From Psychrobacter immobilis (GTDB lineage Bacteria; Pseudomonadota; Gammaproteobacteria; Pseudomonadales; Moraxellaceae), in NCBI GenBank assembly GCA_904846265.1, contig CAJHAA010000007.1, forward strand, positions 62,001 to 126,000: DNA of 64,000 nucleotides, written 5' to 3'. This document shows positions 20,575 through 30,524 of this stretch, piece after piece. A model generated the notes under the pieces. It was given only the letters and a program-made list of their open reading frames with translations. It ran no database searches and had not been told where the DNA came from. Positions within the stretch are counted from its first letter, which is position 1, and each line of letters starts with the position of its first letter. The translations under genes and the position numbers were made by a program.

Positions 20575-20615
20575 TGATCAAAAGCCGTTTGGTTAAATAT
20601 TCACTTAAAGCGGCC
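20575..20615 (-). promoter_or_regulatory. Possible attenuator hairpin in the S10 leader
   Basis: In the minus-strand leader, GCCGCTTT (complement of 20606-20613) can pair with AAACGGC (complement of 20584-20590) apart from a one-base bulge, and UUUU follows. This resembles an attenuator. In E. coli the S10 leader is controlled by L4 at such a hairpin, but L4 control here is only a guess. Confidence 0.3.
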
Positions 20616-20807
20616 TTCTGTTCTTAACCAGAATGAGTTCTTTATCCGAACTTGTAGCGTGCCAAAAGCAAAATAGTTTAAAGCCCCGCCGACCCTTCCA
20701 TTATAGGACGTCAGCAAAGGCATAATGAAATAGTGCTAGAAACGATGCTCTAGCTGTCATAGCGCCCGCTGTTTGATTGGCGGCGCATATATAATTCAGT
20801 GGTGTAT

Positions 20808-20835
20808 ATTATACATAGTATTTCAGTCATTGCAA
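20808..20835 (-). promoter_or_regulatory. S10 operon promoter
   Basis: On the minus strand TTGCAA (20830-20835) and a perfect TATAAT (20808-20813) are separated by 16 bp. Transcription would start near 20800, giving a leader of about 275 nt before rpsJ. No other gene lies between rng and rpsJ, so this should drive the S10 segment and possibly the whole ribosomal run. Confidence 0.75.
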
Positions 20836-20870
20836 GGGTAATATCTATAGCGACTTATGATATTACCCTT
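20834..20870 (-). terminator. Long hairpin between rng and the S10 promoter
   Basis: A perfect 12-bp inverted repeat, AAGGGTAATATC (20834-20845) and GATATTACCCTT (20859-20870), has a 13-nt loop. On the minus strand it lies about 110 bp after the rng stop and touches the -35 box of the S10 promoter. It probably ends the rng transcript, although no clear U-tract follows. Confidence 0.5.
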
Positions 20871-20979
20871 TATAAACAGTAATATGTAAACAACCGTATC
20901 TGTGCTTAATAATCACGCTTATATGAATCGATAACTATGCACAGTTAATCTAAAGCTATGAAACATCCATCTAGAACCG

Positions 20980-22590
20980 TTAATCCAAAACAATGTCATA
21001 TTGCTCTTGAGTATAGAGATTTTCGACATCAAAGGTAATCACCCTACCAAGTAAATACTCTAAATCTGCCACCGTGTCTGACTCTGAAGTGAGAAGTAAA
21101 TCAATGACTGCGGCATGGGCAACGACCGTAAACTTCTTGGGAGAGTTATAAGTACGAGCACAACGCATGATTTCACGGAATATCTCAAAGCACACTGTCT
21201 CAGCCGTTTTGACAAAGCCACGTCCTTGACAGGTCGAGCACGGCTCACATAGCTGCTGTCCGAGCGACTCACGCGTACGTTTACGCGTCATCTCTACTAA
21301 CCCAAGCTCACTGACCTGAGTAATCTTAGTTTTGGCATAGTCTTGTACTAGCTGTGATTGCAGACTCTCTAACACATCATCTTTATGCTGCTGTTCAAGC
21401 ATGTCAATAAAGTCTAGGATGATAATACCGCCTAGATTACGCAAACGCAGCTGACGGGCGATTGCATGAGTTGCCTCAAGATTGGTTTTATAAACCGTAT
21501 CTTCTAACGAACGCCCGCCTACGAATGATCCCGTATTGACATCGATTGTGGTCATCGCTTCTGTTTGGTCGATAATGAGATAGCCACCTGATTTTAAATC
21601 TACGCGGCGTTTTAAAGCATCACGCAAATCATCTTCGACACGATGGACATCAAACAAAGATGGCTCAGCGGTATAATGGACAATGCGGTCATAGACAAAA
21701 GGCACAAACTCTTTGGCAAAGGATCTGACTTGTTCGTAAATTTGTGCATTATCAATGATGACTTTCTCGGTATCCGCGTGTACCAAATCACGGATAGAGC
21801 GCAGCGGTAATGATAGCTCTTGATAAATAAGCTCAGAACTTTGATGTTGTTTCATCTCTTGGCGACGCGCGCAGATGGTACGCCAAAGTTGCAATAGATA
21901 ATAAATGTCTTCTTCAAGCTTATCGACAGGGACACGTTCAGCAGCGGTACGAGCGATGAGACCGCCTTTTAGATTGACCGTTTGCATCAGGCTACTAAGC
22001 TCAGTCTTCAGACGAGTGCGCTCTTCTTCGCCATCAATGCGCTGAGAGATACCAATGTGTTCGCTTGAGGGTAGATACACCAAATAGCGAGATGGCAAGG
22101 ATATATTGGTGGTCAAGCGAGCGCCTTTACTGCCCAACTGATCTTTGGTTACTTGCACTAAAATACGTTGGCTTTCATGCAAGCGATGTTGAATCAACGT
22201 TTTAGAAACAGGGATGACTTCGGTATTTTGTATACTAATCACTGGTGGCGTGACAGCCAAGTTATTAGTACTATTTTCTACAACAGCATCTTCTATATTG
22301 CTATCCGAGTTTTTATCGCTATTGTCAGCCGCTTTACTTTTATTTTCTGCTACTGGACGCGGCTCACGCTGCATATCATTGACGTGTAAAAATGCTGTCC
22401 GCGACTGCCCGATATCAACGAATGCTGCCTGCATACCAGGTAAAACGCGTACGACTGTACCCAGATAGATATTGCCGACCAGACCCAATTTATGATGACG
22501 TTCAATATAAATTTCGCCCAAGATGCCATTGTCTAAGACTGCGACACGGGATTCCATTGGACTAATATTAATCAGCAGCTCTTCGGACAT
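20980..22590 (-). CDS. rng: Ribonuclease G
   Basis: Endoribonuclease of the RNase E/G family that matures the 5' end of 16S rRNA and turns over some mRNAs. Visible are the interrupted S1 domain (GNIYLGTVVRVLPGMQAAFV, then GQSRTAFLHV), the catalytic DNase I-like region with TTIDVNTGSFVGGR and IIILDFIDM, and the Zn-link CEPCSTCQGRG. The 536 residues exceed E. coli RNase G (489). The excess is mostly an Asn/Ser/Asp-rich insert of about 50 residues inside the S1 domain (about 78-125). It is not RNase E because the long C-terminal scaffold is absent. Position after mreBCD-maf matches E. coli. Confidence 0.96.
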   Translation of the reverse strand: MSEELLINISPMESRVAVLDNGILGEIYIERHHKLGLVGNIYLGTVVRVLPGMQAAFVDIGQSRTAFLHVNDMQREPRPVAENKSKAADNSDKNSDSNIEDAVVENSTNNLAVTPPVISIQNTEVIPVSKTLIQHRLHESQRILVQVTKDQLGSKGARLTTNISLPSRYLVYLPSSEHIGISQRIDGEEERTRLKTELSSLMQTVNLKGGLIARTAAERVPVDKLEEDIYYLLQLWRTICARRQEMKQHQSSELIYQELSLPLRSIRDLVHADTEKVIIDNAQIYEQVRSFAKEFVPFVYDRIVHYTAEPSLFDVHRVEDDLRDALKRRVDLKSGGYLIIDQTEAMTTIDVNTGSFVGGRSLEDTVYKTNLEATHAIARQLRLRNLGGIIILDFIDMLEQQHKDDVLESLQSQLVQDYAKTKITQVSELGLVEMTRKRTRESLGQQLCEPCSTCQGRGFVKTAETVCFEIFREIMRCARTYNSPKKFTVVAHAAVIDLLLTSESDTVADLEYLLGRVITFDVENLYTQEQYDIVLD

Positions 22591-22768
22591 AATTTTTTTC
22601 TCTTATCTCTCAGCTTTCTTGTTAGACGTTCATCGTCTATTATCTTTATAGTGTAACAAATGCAGCTGGCTCTCGCCCATTACTCTCGCGTGTTATTATG
22701 TGCAGCAGGTTAGAGTGACAACCAATCTCTAAGAGACCAATAATCTCCATCAGGGTCTGTCTCGTATT

Positions 22769-23434
22769 TTACTTGATACTAATATCTTTGACGTTTTGAA
22801 TTAACGCCAGCGTTTGTGGAAGCGGTAAACCCACGACATTGGTATAGCTACCATTGATACGGCTGACCCAAATAGCACCCAAACCTTGTATACCATAACC
22901 ACCCGCTTTATCAGCAGGCTCACCACTTTCCCAATAGTTACTCATCATCTCTGCAGTGAGCGCTATAAAGGTCACTTCGGTACGCTCAGTGATTTGTTGC
23001 TGATTAATGATTTGAAATACTGGCTCATGAGTTGTGCTGTTGACCGCTTTAGAAGATAATGATACATAAGTTGCTTGAACCGCTGTCCATACTTCATGGA
23101 CATTATCAGACATCTGTTGCCACATGCTATAAGCGTGCTCACGATCGACTGGCTTGACCAGCACTGTTTGACCATCTGCCAGCACACCGATGGTATCAGA
23201 CGTTAGAATGATCAGTGAGTCCGAAAAACAGCTTTTATCCGTTTTCAAGCGTGATGCTAGTTGCTGTATGGCAGCCTCAGCTTTAGTGGCGACCATGCGC
23301 TCGATATAGTCTGTAGGTGACTCATCATCATGCTGTGTTTCATCAATATCTACACTCAATGTGCTAAATTCTAGTTGTGCTCTTTCTAACAGCTCACGAC
23401 GGCGCGGCGAACCAGAAGCTAAAATAATATCCAT
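22769..23434 (-). CDS. maf: Maf-type nucleoside triphosphate pyrophosphatase
   Basis: House-cleaning enzyme that hydrolyses dTTP, UTP or modified nucleotides to monophosphates. The N-terminal ILASGSPRRRELLERA is the Maf signature. VDIDETQHDDESPTDYIERM, VATKAEAA and the later LTSDTIGV with catalytic Asp follow, and the segment GGYGIQGLGAIWVSRINGSY closes the core. At 221 residues it is longer than usual (about 190-200). The extra residues lie around STTHEPVFQIINQQQITE. Genome order mreD-maf-rng is as in E. coli yhdE. Confidence 0.93.
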   Translation of the reverse strand: MDIILASGSPRRRELLERAQLEFSTLSVDIDETQHDDESPTDYIERMVATKAEAAIQQLASRLKTDKSCFSDSLIILTSDTIGVLADGQTVLVKPVDREHAYSMWQQMSDNVHEVWTAVQATYVSLSSKAVNSTTHEPVFQIINQQQITERTEVTFIALTAEMMSNYWESGEPADKAGGYGIQGLGAIWVSRINGSYTNVVGLPLPQTLALIQNVKDISIK

Positions 23435-23565
23435 CGCTACTCTCTTTATATCTGAATTTATCTACCTACTGCCGAAAACTGCTGCCTGTTAGTGCATTAA
23501 CATTAGGTAGTCATGATTAATAAACACCAGCGCTATAATCTTATTGGTTATCAGCAGAATTTTTC

Positions 23566-24051
23566 TTATGACGCAAATTTACGCAAAGCCAGTAGTACCA
23601 ATGGCCAGCTGATGATACTCATCAACAGTGATAAGGCAGATTGTGCGACAAAGACATTTTGGATAAACATCTGCAATATCCATAAACATAATTGAAAGAC
23701 AAACAATCCTAAGCTCGCTAATAACCATGCACTGATGGTATTTAGTTGCCTAATATAAATACTGGTTATTTTTATAAAGAAGGCGACTGCCACGGCGGCA
23801 AAGGCTTGCTGTCCCAAATGGGTATCCATGAGTAAGTCAGCAATGAGACCGATGGTAAATGCTGTAAAAATACCAACATAGCGTGGCTGAAATAACAACC
23901 AAAAAATCAGCACCATGATCATGACCATAGGGCGTAAAGTAGCCATACTAGGACTTAACGGATATACATTAAGCGATGACGCAATAACAAAACTTAGAAT
24001 GATGGTAGCAATCAGTAGTACCGTTGCATTCTCAGAATCAGGATACGACAT
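23566..24051 (-). CDS. mreD: Rod shape-determining protein MreD
   Basis: Small inner-membrane protein of the elongasome, working with MreB, MreC, RodZ, RodA and PBP2 in lateral wall growth. The 161 residues are almost entirely hydrophobic, with about five membrane helices, and carry the MreD-like stretch RPMVMIMVLIFWLLFQPRYV, then FTIGLIADLLMDTHLGQQAF. AAGGT lies before its ATG. The start overlaps the end of the preceding small ORF by 14 bases. Confidence 0.93.
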   Translation of the reverse strand: MSYPDSENATVLLIATIILSFVIASSLNVYPLSPSMATLRPMVMIMVLIFWLLFQPRYVGIFTAFTIGLIADLLMDTHLGQQAFAAVAVAFFIKITSIYIRQLNTISAWLLASLGLFVFQLCLWILQMFIQNVFVAQSALSLLMSIISWPLVLLALRKFAS

Positions 24052-24223
24052 GGGTACTTACCTTAACGAATGTATTGATGGCTGCTGTTAAAGCATGAGT
24101 GGGCATTGATGGGATAAAAACCATGGCTAAAAATGTATCGACAAACAGACCAGTTAATAAATAGATGCCAGCCATTATCTGATTGGTGCTTACGTATTGA
24201 GCGCCTAACTTCTTAACGGTCAT
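24038..24223 (-). CDS. Possible small membrane protein between mreC and mreD
   Basis: A 61-residue frame fills the 161-bp space between mreC and mreD. Its ATG (24221-24223) lies inside the last codons of mreC and its TGA lies inside the first codons of mreD, an arrangement that would couple translation through all three. The product has a basic N-terminus and one strong hydrophobic segment (MAGIYLLTGLFVDTFLAMVF) and would be a single-pass inner-membrane peptide. No family is recognised, and the ribosome-binding site would lie in mreC. It may be real, or a chance frame in a spacer. Confidence 0.45.
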   Translation of the reverse strand: MTVKKLGAQYVSTNQIMAGIYLLTGLFVDTFLAMVFIPSMPTHALTAAINTFVKVSTHVVS

Positions 24224-25073
24224 TGAGAGTCATATTATTTTTATTCACCAGCTTATCTTGCAGGACTAATACATACGCATTATCGATAAAGTTCGCTGCT
24301 GGGGTCACTTCTATACTTCTAAAGTTATCGGCTTGAGTATCTTTAATATGGGCGATACGCCCGACACGATACCCTGCTGGAATACGCCCACCCAATCCTG
24401 ATGACACCAGCTCATCACCCACACGCACGTCTGAGGTTTTGAATACATAGTCAAGGCTTAATGAGGTTGGTATACCTTGCCCTGTCACGATAGCGCGTTG
24501 ACCTGTGCGCTTGACTGTAACTGCAACTGATTGCTGCTCATCAGTAATCAATAGTAGGCGACTAGTATTGGGATAGACATTAATAATCTGCCCTAAAATA
24601 CCGTCCTCATCAATCACTGTTTGTCCAACTTGAACCCCGTCTTGAACGCCTTTATTGAGCACCACGATTTGTCTGAGTAAGTTGGTGTCTGTACCGATTA
24701 CCTGTGCCAAATTAAGATCAAATTGTTCAGGCTTGGTCGTTGATAAAATACCTTGCAGCCGCGCATTTTGTGCCAAAATATAATCTTGCTGCTGCAACTT
24801 GGCTTGCGCATGGATCAGTTGCGACTTTAGCTGCATATTTTCGCGGCGCAGCGCTTCTTTAGACTGTAAGCTGCCACCTGCCCAATGCTTGGCATAACTC
24901 GGTAACAGTGACAGCTCATAAATAGGCTGCATAGCGGCATGACTGGTACTACGTACTGGATTAAACCATTCTGAATTTTTGCTATCGAACCACATCAGTA
25001 TTAGAGCTGCTATTAATACAATGGCAGTCTTACGAAGTGCTAACGGCTGGCGCGCAAAAATACTTGGGGTCAT
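24213..25073 (-). CDS. mreC: Rod shape-determining protein MreC
   Basis: Periplasmic scaffold of the elongasome, anchored by one N-terminal helix (about residues 13-29). A coiled coil follows (LRRENMQLKSQLIHAQAKLQ, about 75-100), then the beta-rich core with VIGTDTNLLRQIVVLNKG, DGILGQIINVYPNTSRLLLI and LVSSGLGGRIPAGYRVGRI. The 286 residues are normal for the family. It lies 190 bp after mreB, a gap that contains a hairpin. Confidence 0.95.
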   Translation of the reverse strand: MTPSIFARQPLALRKTAIVLIAALILMWFDSKNSEWFNPVRSTSHAAMQPIYELSLLPSYAKHWAGGSLQSKEALRRENMQLKSQLIHAQAKLQQQDYILAQNARLQGILSTTKPEQFDLNLAQVIGTDTNLLRQIVVLNKGVQDGVQVGQTVIDEDGILGQIINVYPNTSRLLLITDEQQSVAVTVKRTGQRAIVTGQGIPTSLSLDYVFKTSDVRVGDELVSSGLGGRIPAGYRVGRIAHIKDTQADNFRSIEVTPAANFIDNAYVLVLQDKLVNKNNMTLNDR

Positions 25074-25139
25074 AAGTCGTCTAACTCAGGAGTTATAAAA
25101 TAAGCAGTAGCCAGTACTGGGTTCTAGTTGATTAATGCA

Positions 25140-25170
25140 ATTAAAGGCAGCGCAACTGGCTACCTTTAAT
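25140..25170 (-). terminator. Hairpin between mreB and mreC
   Basis: On the minus strand the arms ATTAAAGGTAGC and GCTGCCTTTAAT pair over 12 positions with one G-U, and the loop has 7 nt. The pairing is better in minus-strand RNA than in plus-strand RNA. No U-tract follows. It may partly end the mreB transcript and so lower mreCD relative to mreB, as described for mre operons elsewhere. Confidence 0.5.
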
Positions 25171-25262
25171 TTTATACTGTTTTGACCCACTATTTTTACG
25201 CAAGCTATCATCAAGCACGACGAAGATAATTTATCAATACCGCAGTGCTTAACTAAAGCAAT

Positions 25263-26291
25263 CTAAACAAAAATCATGTTCAAGCTTTTGTTATTGATAA
25301 AATCAAGCGCAATACCACCGCCGCGGCTAACACAAGTCAATGGATCTTCAGCAACGGTCACAGGTAGACCTGTCTCTCTTGAAATTAATTTGTCCAAATC
25401 ACGTAACAGCGCACCGCCGCCCGTCAAGACAATACCACGCTCTGCGATATCTGATGAAAGCTCAGGTGGCGTCTGCTCAAGTGCAGCTTTCACTGCACTA
25501 ACGATACCGCTTAGCGGATCACTCAGGGCTTTTTGTACTTCTTCTGAGTTGACAGTAAAGGTTTTTGGCACGCCTTCTGCCATGCTACGACCGCGAACTT
25601 CGACTTCTAGCTGACTGTCTTCATTCAAAGCAGAGCCAACTTCGTGTTTGATACGCTCAGCTGTCGTCTCACCAATCACACAACCATGGGTACGGCGCAC
25701 ATGGGTGATAATAGCGTCATCAAACATATCGCCACCGATACGAATCGACTCAGCATAAACGCAACCAGATAACGCGATAACGGCAATCTCCGTCGTGCCG
25801 CCACCAATATCAACCACCATCGAACCGCTGGCTTCATGAACTGGCAAGCCAGCACCGATGGCAGCAGCCATTGGCTCTTCTAACAATAGTACTTTACTCG
25901 CACCTGCCGAAGATACCGCTTCACGAATCGCTTTACGCTCAACCAGAGTAGATTTGCAAGGCACACAAACCACCACATTAGGCTGCGCCATAAAACGCTT
26001 GGCTTTTACCTTCGTGATGAAATGCTTGAGCATTTTTTGCGTCACTTCAAAGTCAGCAATCACGCCGTCTTTTAATGGGCGAATCGCTGTAATATTGGCA
26101 GGTGTACGACCAAGCATCTGCTTGGCATCAATACCAACAGCCGCAACGGTAGGATTTTGTGTACGATTACTTCGTAACGCAACCACCGTAGGCTCGTCAA
26201 GTACGACGCCTTTATTAGGAATAAAAATGAGAGTGTTCGCAGTACCGAGGTCGATAGCGATATTATTTGATAAAAATCCAAACAGGTTCAT
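25263..26291 (-). CDS. mreB: Actin-like cell shape protein MreB
   Basis: Bacterial actin that forms membrane-associated filaments guiding lateral peptidoglycan synthesis. The phosphate-1 motif [14 protein letters not shown] (about residues 11-24), the phosphate-2 motif [15 protein letters not shown] and the adenosine motif [15 protein letters not shown] are clear. The N-terminal [10 protein letters not shown] is the amphipathic membrane-binding helix. The length is 342 aa, close to the usual 345-347. It is the first gene of the mre cluster, with a leader of about 165 nt. Confidence 0.98.
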   Translation of the reverse strand: MNLFGFLSNNIAIDLGTANTLIFIPNKGVVLDEPTVVALRSNRTQNPTVAAVGIDAKQMLGRTPANITAIRPLKDGVIADFEVTQKMLKHFITKVKAKRFMAQPNVVVCVPCKSTLVERKAIREAVSSAGASKVLLLEEPMAAAIGAGLPVHEASGSMVVDIGGGTTEIAVIALSGCVYAESIRIGGDMFDDAIITHVRRTHGCVIGETTAERIKHEVGSALNEDSQLEVEVRGRSMAEGVPKTFTVNSEEVQKALSDPLSGIVSAVKAALEQTPPELSSDIAERGIVLTGGGALLRDLDKLISRETGLPVTVAEDPLTCVSRGGGIALDFINNKSLNMIFV

Positions 26292-26933
26292 GACTAATAT
26301 TTCCAGCGTATTACAAATGAGGCGAATGAGGCGAATGAGATTGACTGAGGCGTTACTCGTCAGCGTTGAGCAGGTCGTCGTTAGACATCACTTATGGCGA
26401 AATTTGAACCTCGCAACAAGTCAAACCTAAGCAATAATGATGCAATGGAAAAACTGAGCTAAATTATACCGATTTGGCTCAAAAAAAACACAGATATTTG
26501 CATCAGTAAGTCAGGATTTTGGTCTTAAACGCTAAAAGTTGTTACAAAGTTTAAAATAGCAGTAAACACCATTCGACTTAATGAAACATCATTTAATTCA
26601 ATAACTAACAAGGCTCTACAGGCAAATGATAATTTTGCTTAGCAGCACAGGTGCATACTGTAACGTATTTCAGAACGTAATGGGTAAGCAATTGAGAATC
26701 AATCGTGAATTATACGGTCAATTTTGCAAATCATGCCATCTTGGTTGATATTGTGCATCAATCAAGCGTCATGCTCTGTAAACTTAAGCCAGATGCTTTA
26801 TAATAAAGCCACTATATATACATCTTAAGATAAACCCCTTGTTTTAGTTTGTGTTAATAATTATCTATATCTAATGCTTGCCTATTTTAGCCGCATTCTA
26901 CTCTAACAAAAACTGTCCTTCACTGGAGAAACT
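26292..26933. promoter_or_regulatory. Divergent intergenic region mreB / gatC with two -10 boxes
   Basis: This 642-bp stretch holds no convincing gene. On the minus strand a perfect TATAAT (26463-26468) lies about 170 bp before mreB, with only a weak -35. On the plus strand a perfect TATAAT (26799-26804), with a weak -35 CTGTAA (26776-26781), lies about 130 bp before gatC. Near the mreB start is a short tandem repeat of GAATGAGGC (about 26313-26340). Confidence 0.45.
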
Positions 26934-27248
26934 ATGTCACAGCAACCAGCAACGTCTGACAGCAACGTCAGCCGTGAAGAAATCCTAGAAGTTGCCAACC
27001 TTGCACGTTTGGGTGTCGATGAAAGCACAGCCGATAGCTATGCCGACGATATTAGTAAAGTATTAAAACTTATGAATACGCTATCTAACGTGGATACTAC
27101 AGGCATCAAACCCTTAGCAAACATTCATGAAGCTTGCCAAGAATTGCGGGCTGATGTGGCCAAACACGATATCAACCGCGCGCGCAATCAGTCAGTCGCC
27201 CCAGCTGTTGAAGATGGCTTATATTTGGTTCCACAAGTGATTGAATAA
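26934..27248 (+). CDS. gatC: Aspartyl/glutamyl-tRNA amidotransferase subunit C
   Basis: Small subunit that holds GatA and GatB together in the amidotransferase converting Glu-tRNA(Gln) to Gln-tRNA(Gln) and Asp-tRNA(Asn) to Asn-tRNA(Asn). Family features are VSREEILEVANLARLGVDES and the C-terminal half with LRADVAKHDINRARNQSVAP, VEDGLYLVPQVIE. The 104 residues are typical. GGAG precedes the ATG. It is followed by gatA after 68 bp. Confidence 0.95.
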   Translation: MSQQPATSDSNVSREEILEVANLARLGVDESTADSYADDISKVLKLMNTLSNVDTTGIKPLANIHEACQELRADVAKHDINRARNQSVAPAVEDGLYLVPQVIE

Positions 27249-27316
27249 GCAGCGCGCTGCTTTAACCGCTACTCTATTTTACTTTATGCTATTCACATTT
27301 TGACGGACGACACCTT

Positions 27317-28813
27317 ATGTCAGAACTTCATTTATTAAGTACCCAGCAGCTTATTACGGGCTTGCAAGACAAACAATTTAGCAGCGCGGAATTAACCGAA
27401 CACTATATCAAGCGCATCAATGCGTTAGATGGCAAGATAAACAGCTTTATCACTCATACTTCTGAGACAGCACGCGCGCAAGCAAAGGCAGCAGACGAGA
27501 TGCGCGCACAAGGCGATCAGCGTCCATTACTTGGCGTACCGATGGCGCACAAAGACATCTTTTGTACTCAAGGTGTACTGACGACTTGTGGCTCTAAGAT
27601 GCTGCATAACTTTGTCTCACCTTATAACGCTACCATCGTTTCTAATATCGACAAAGCAGGCATGATTAGTTTAGGCAAGCTCAATATGGATGAGTTCGCG
27701 ATGGGCTCAGACAACAGCAGCTCTTACTATGGCACTGTGCAGAACCCTTGGAACCTAGAGCGCGTCCCTGGTGGTTCATCAGGTGGTAGTGCAGCAGCCG
27801 TTGCCGCTGGTTTTACTCCTGTCGCAACAGGCAGTGACACTGGCGGCTCTATCCGTCAGCCTGCCTCATTCTGCGGCTTAACGGGTATCAAGCCTACTTA
27901 TGGCCGCGTCTCACGATTTGGTATGATCGCCTATGCCTCAAGTCTGGATCAAGCGGGCAGCATGGGACGCAGCGCTAAAGATTGTGCCTATCTGCTACAG
28001 CCAATGATTGGTCACGATCCACGCGATGCGACTTCTATCAAATACGATATGCCCGACTACGTACAAGACATCAATGATGCTGAAGCCGCGGCTGATGACA
28101 AACCCTTTTCTGGCTTGCGTATTGGTGTGGCAAAAGAATACTTTAGTGCTGGACTAGACGCTGAGGTAGAAACGACCGTACGTGCTGCTCTGAAGAAATA
28201 TGAAGAGCTGGGCGCGACGATTGTGGAGGTGAATATCACTGACCCTGAGATTACCCTTGCCACTTACTACATGCTCGCCCCTGCCGAAGCCTCATCAAAC
28301 CTGTCACGCTTCGATGGCGTACGCTTTGGCTATCGCTGTGAGAATCCAACCGATCTGCTAGATCTATACACGCGTTCACGCTCTGAAGGCTTTGGTCCTG
28401 AAGTACAGCGCCGTATCTTGACCGGCACTTATGCACTTTCGGCAGGTTACTTTGATGCGTACTATACCAAAGCACAAAAAATCCGCCGCTTAATCGTCAA
28501 AGACTTCGATGAAGCGTTTGCTAGCTGTGATGTGATTGCCAGTCCAACCGCACCAACCGCTGCTTACAAGCTTACTGACAACCTTGATCCTGCGACGATG
28601 TACTTGGGTGACGTTTATACCATCGCGGTCAACTTAGCTGGTCTGCCCGCGCTTAGCCAACCTGTTGGTCTAACCTCAGAAGGTTTACCTATTGGCTTAC
28701 AATTAATCGGTAAGCATTGGCAAGAGAGCCAATTGCTCACAACTGCGCATCTGTTCCAGCAGCATACCGACCATCATCTACAACACTCTACCATCGCAAA
28801 GGAGACGGTATAA
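27317..28813 (+). CDS. gatA: Glutamyl-tRNA(Gln) amidotransferase subunit A
   Basis: Amidase subunit that releases ammonia from glutamine for the transamidation. The Ser-cisSer-Lys triad is seen at Lys79 (PMAHKDIF), Ser154 ([10 protein letters not shown]) and Ser178 ([12 protein letters not shown]), the same numbering as S. aureus GatA. The length of 498 aa is slightly above the usual 485. The stop codon shares a base with the gatB start (TAATG), so A and B are translationally coupled. Confidence 0.98.
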   Translation: MSELHLLSTQQLITGLQDKQFSSAELTEHYIKRINALDGKINSFITHTSETARAQAKAADEMRAQGDQRPLLGVPMAHKDIFCTQGVLTTCGSKMLHNFVSPYNATIVSNIDKAGMISLGKLNMDEFAMGSDNSSSYYGTVQNPWNLERVPGGSSGGSAAAVAAGFTPVATGSDTGGSIRQPASFCGLTGIKPTYGRVSRFGMIAYASSLDQAGSMGRSAKDCAYLLQPMIGHDPRDATSIKYDMPDYVQDINDAEAAADDKPFSGLRIGVAKEYFSAGLDAEVETTVRAALKKYEELGATIVEVNITDPEITLATYYMLAPAEASSNLSRFDGVRFGYRCENPTDLLDLYTRSRSEGFGPEVQRRILTGTYALSAGYFDAYYTKAQKIRRLIVKDFDEAFASCDVIASPTAPTAAYKLTDNLDPATMYLGDVYTIAVNLAGLPALSQPVGLTSEGLPIGLQLIGKHWQESQLLTTAHLFQQHTDHHLQHSTIAKETV

Positions 28814-30339
28814 TGAGTACAGCTACTACTGATAACAATGCCGTGCGCGAGCATGCCGTGCGTAAAGAGCTTTTCGTCGATGGTTATGAAGTGGTCATCG
28901 GCATTGAGATTCACTGCCAGCTAAATACGGAAAGTAAGATATTTTCAAGTGCGCCGACTGATTTTGGTCATGAGCCAAACAGCCAAGCCAGTATCGTCGA
29001 CTTGGGTTTACCTGGCGTATTGCCAGTGCTCAATGCTGGTGTGGTCGATCGTGCGCTAAAATTCGGTATCGGTGTCAATGCTGAACTGGGTCTGTTCAAC
29101 ACCTTTGACCGTAAAAACTACTTTTACCCTGATTTGCCTAAAGGCTATCAAATCACTCAGATGGCAAACCCTATCGTTGGCGAAGGCTATATCGACGTCG
29201 TGGTCAATGAAGGGGATAAGAACGAATATCCCAAACGTATGGGTATCACCCGCGCGCATTTAGAAGAAGATGCGGGTAAATCTGTGCATGATGCCGTCGA
29301 TGGTATGACGGGTGTTGACCTTAACCGTGCTGGTACGCCTTTAATTGAAATCGTCTCTGAGCCTGATATGCGCTCTGCTCACGAAGCCCTTGCCTATATC
29401 AAAGCCATTCATCAGCTGGTCACTTGGCTTGGTATCTCAGACGCAGTGATGGCAGAAGGCTCATTCCGCTGTGATTGTAACGTCTCTATCCGTAAGCCTG
29501 GCGCAGAATTGGGTACGCGTACTGAACTCAAAAATCTAAACTCGTTCCGCTTTATCGAACGCGCCATCAATCGTGAAATCGAGCGTCAGATTGACATCTT
29601 AGAAGACGGTGGCCAAGTACTGCAGGCGACGATGCTTTATGATCCAGAGCGCGACGAAACTCGTGTGATGCGTACCAAAGAAGATGCCAACGACTATCGC
29701 TACTTCCCTGATCCTGACTTGCTACCAGTGCGTATCGAGCAGCACACCGTTGATAGCATTCGTGCAGCAATGCCTGAACTACCCGTTGCTCGTCGTGCCC
29801 GTTTTGAAGAAGCGCTTGGTCTATCAGAATATGATGCTCGTATCTTGACTGGCAGCCGTCAAATTGCCGATTATTTCGAAGCTGTGGTCGCAGAAGTTGG
29901 GCAAGCAGATGCCAAAATGGCGGGCAACTGGGTCATGGGCGATTTGCTGGGTGCGCTAAATAAAGACGATAAAGAAATCACTGACTCCCCTATCAGCGCC
30001 AAGCAATTGGCTGGCATGCTCAAACGTATCAAAGACGACACGCTATCTGGTAAATTGGCTAAGAAAGTTTTTAGTGCTCTATACGAGCGCGCGGGCGGCG
30101 ACACAGATGATGCAGCAGATAAGATCATCGAAGACAAAGGTCTTAAGCAAGAAACGGACACTGGTGCTATCAAGGCCATGGTAGAAGAAGTCATCGCGAA
30201 AAATGAAGCAATGGTCGAAGAGTATCGCGGCGGTAAAGAAAAAGCCTTTAACGGTCTGGTCGGTCAAGTCATGAAAGCCAGTCGCGGTAGTGCTAATCCG
30301 CAGCAAGTGAACCAAATCTTAAAAGAGCTTTTGGGTTAA
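28813..30339 (+). CDS. gatB: Aspartyl/glutamyl-tRNA amidotransferase subunit B
   Basis: Subunit that binds the misacylated tRNA, phosphorylates the carboxylate with ATP and transfers the ammonia supplied by GatA. Signatures are [31 protein letters not shown], the [19 protein letters not shown] kinase segment and LEEDAGKS, with the YqeY-like tail at the C-terminus ([20 protein letters not shown]). I take ATG 28813 (508 aa), coupled to the gatA stop. A longer frame from 28717 would overlap gatA by 96 bp. Confidence 0.97.
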   Translation: MSTATTDNNAVREHAVRKELFVDGYEVVIGIEIHCQLNTESKIFSSAPTDFGHEPNSQASIVDLGLPGVLPVLNAGVVDRALKFGIGVNAELGLFNTFDRKNYFYPDLPKGYQITQMANPIVGEGYIDVVVNEGDKNEYPKRMGITRAHLEEDAGKSVHDAVDGMTGVDLNRAGTPLIEIVSEPDMRSAHEALAYIKAIHQLVTWLGISDAVMAEGSFRCDCNVSIRKPGAELGTRTELKNLNSFRFIERAINREIERQIDILEDGGQVLQATMLYDPERDETRVMRTKEDANDYRYFPDPDLLPVRIEQHTVDSIRAAMPELPVARRARFEEALGLSEYDARILTGSRQIADYFEAVVAEVGQADAKMAGNWVMGDLLGALNKDDKEITDSPISAKQLAGMLKRIKDDTLSGKLAKKVFSALYERAGGDTDDAADKIIEDKGLKQETDTGAIKAMVEEVIAKNEAMVEEYRGGKEKAFNGLVGQVMKASRGSANPQQVNQILKELLG

Positions 30340-30394
30340 GGTGAATGGCGATACGTGGAGTTGCGCAGTAGACCTTGAGCAAAATAAATAGCTC

Positions 30395-30422
30395 TTGCAA
30401 TATGCGTAATTTTGCGTAAAAT
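30395..30422 (+). promoter_or_regulatory. Promoter of tRNA-Pro
   Basis: TTGCAA (30395-30400) and TAAAAT (30417-30422) are 16 bp apart and end 11 bp before the tRNA. This is the usual spacing for a short tRNA leader and the same style of site as the S10 promoter. Confidence 0.65.
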
Positions 30423-30433
30423 AGTCAGTCATT

Positions 30434-30510
30434 CGGGGCGTAGCGCAGTCTGGTAGCGCACTACACTGGGGGTGTAGTGGTCGCAGGTTCAAATCCTGCC
30501 GTTCCGACCA
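30434..30510 (+). tRNA. tRNA-Pro (anticodon GGG)
   Basis: A 77-nt cloverleaf with an acceptor stem, a D-arm (TAGCGCAGTCTGGTAGCGCA), an anticodon stem CTACA/TGTAG enclosing the loop CTGGGGG (anticodon GGG), the TPsi-C arm GCAGGTTCAAATCCTGC, and an encoded CCA end. It reads proline codons CCC and CCU. A promoter precedes it and a terminator follows. Confidence 0.97.
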
Positions 30511-30524
30511 AACATAGTAGTAAA

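Noticed and set aside
26310..26345. GAATGAGGC tandem repeat as a possible iteron or CRISPR seed
   Set aside because: Only about two and a half copies, no spacers, no associated genes. Probably a small slippage duplication.
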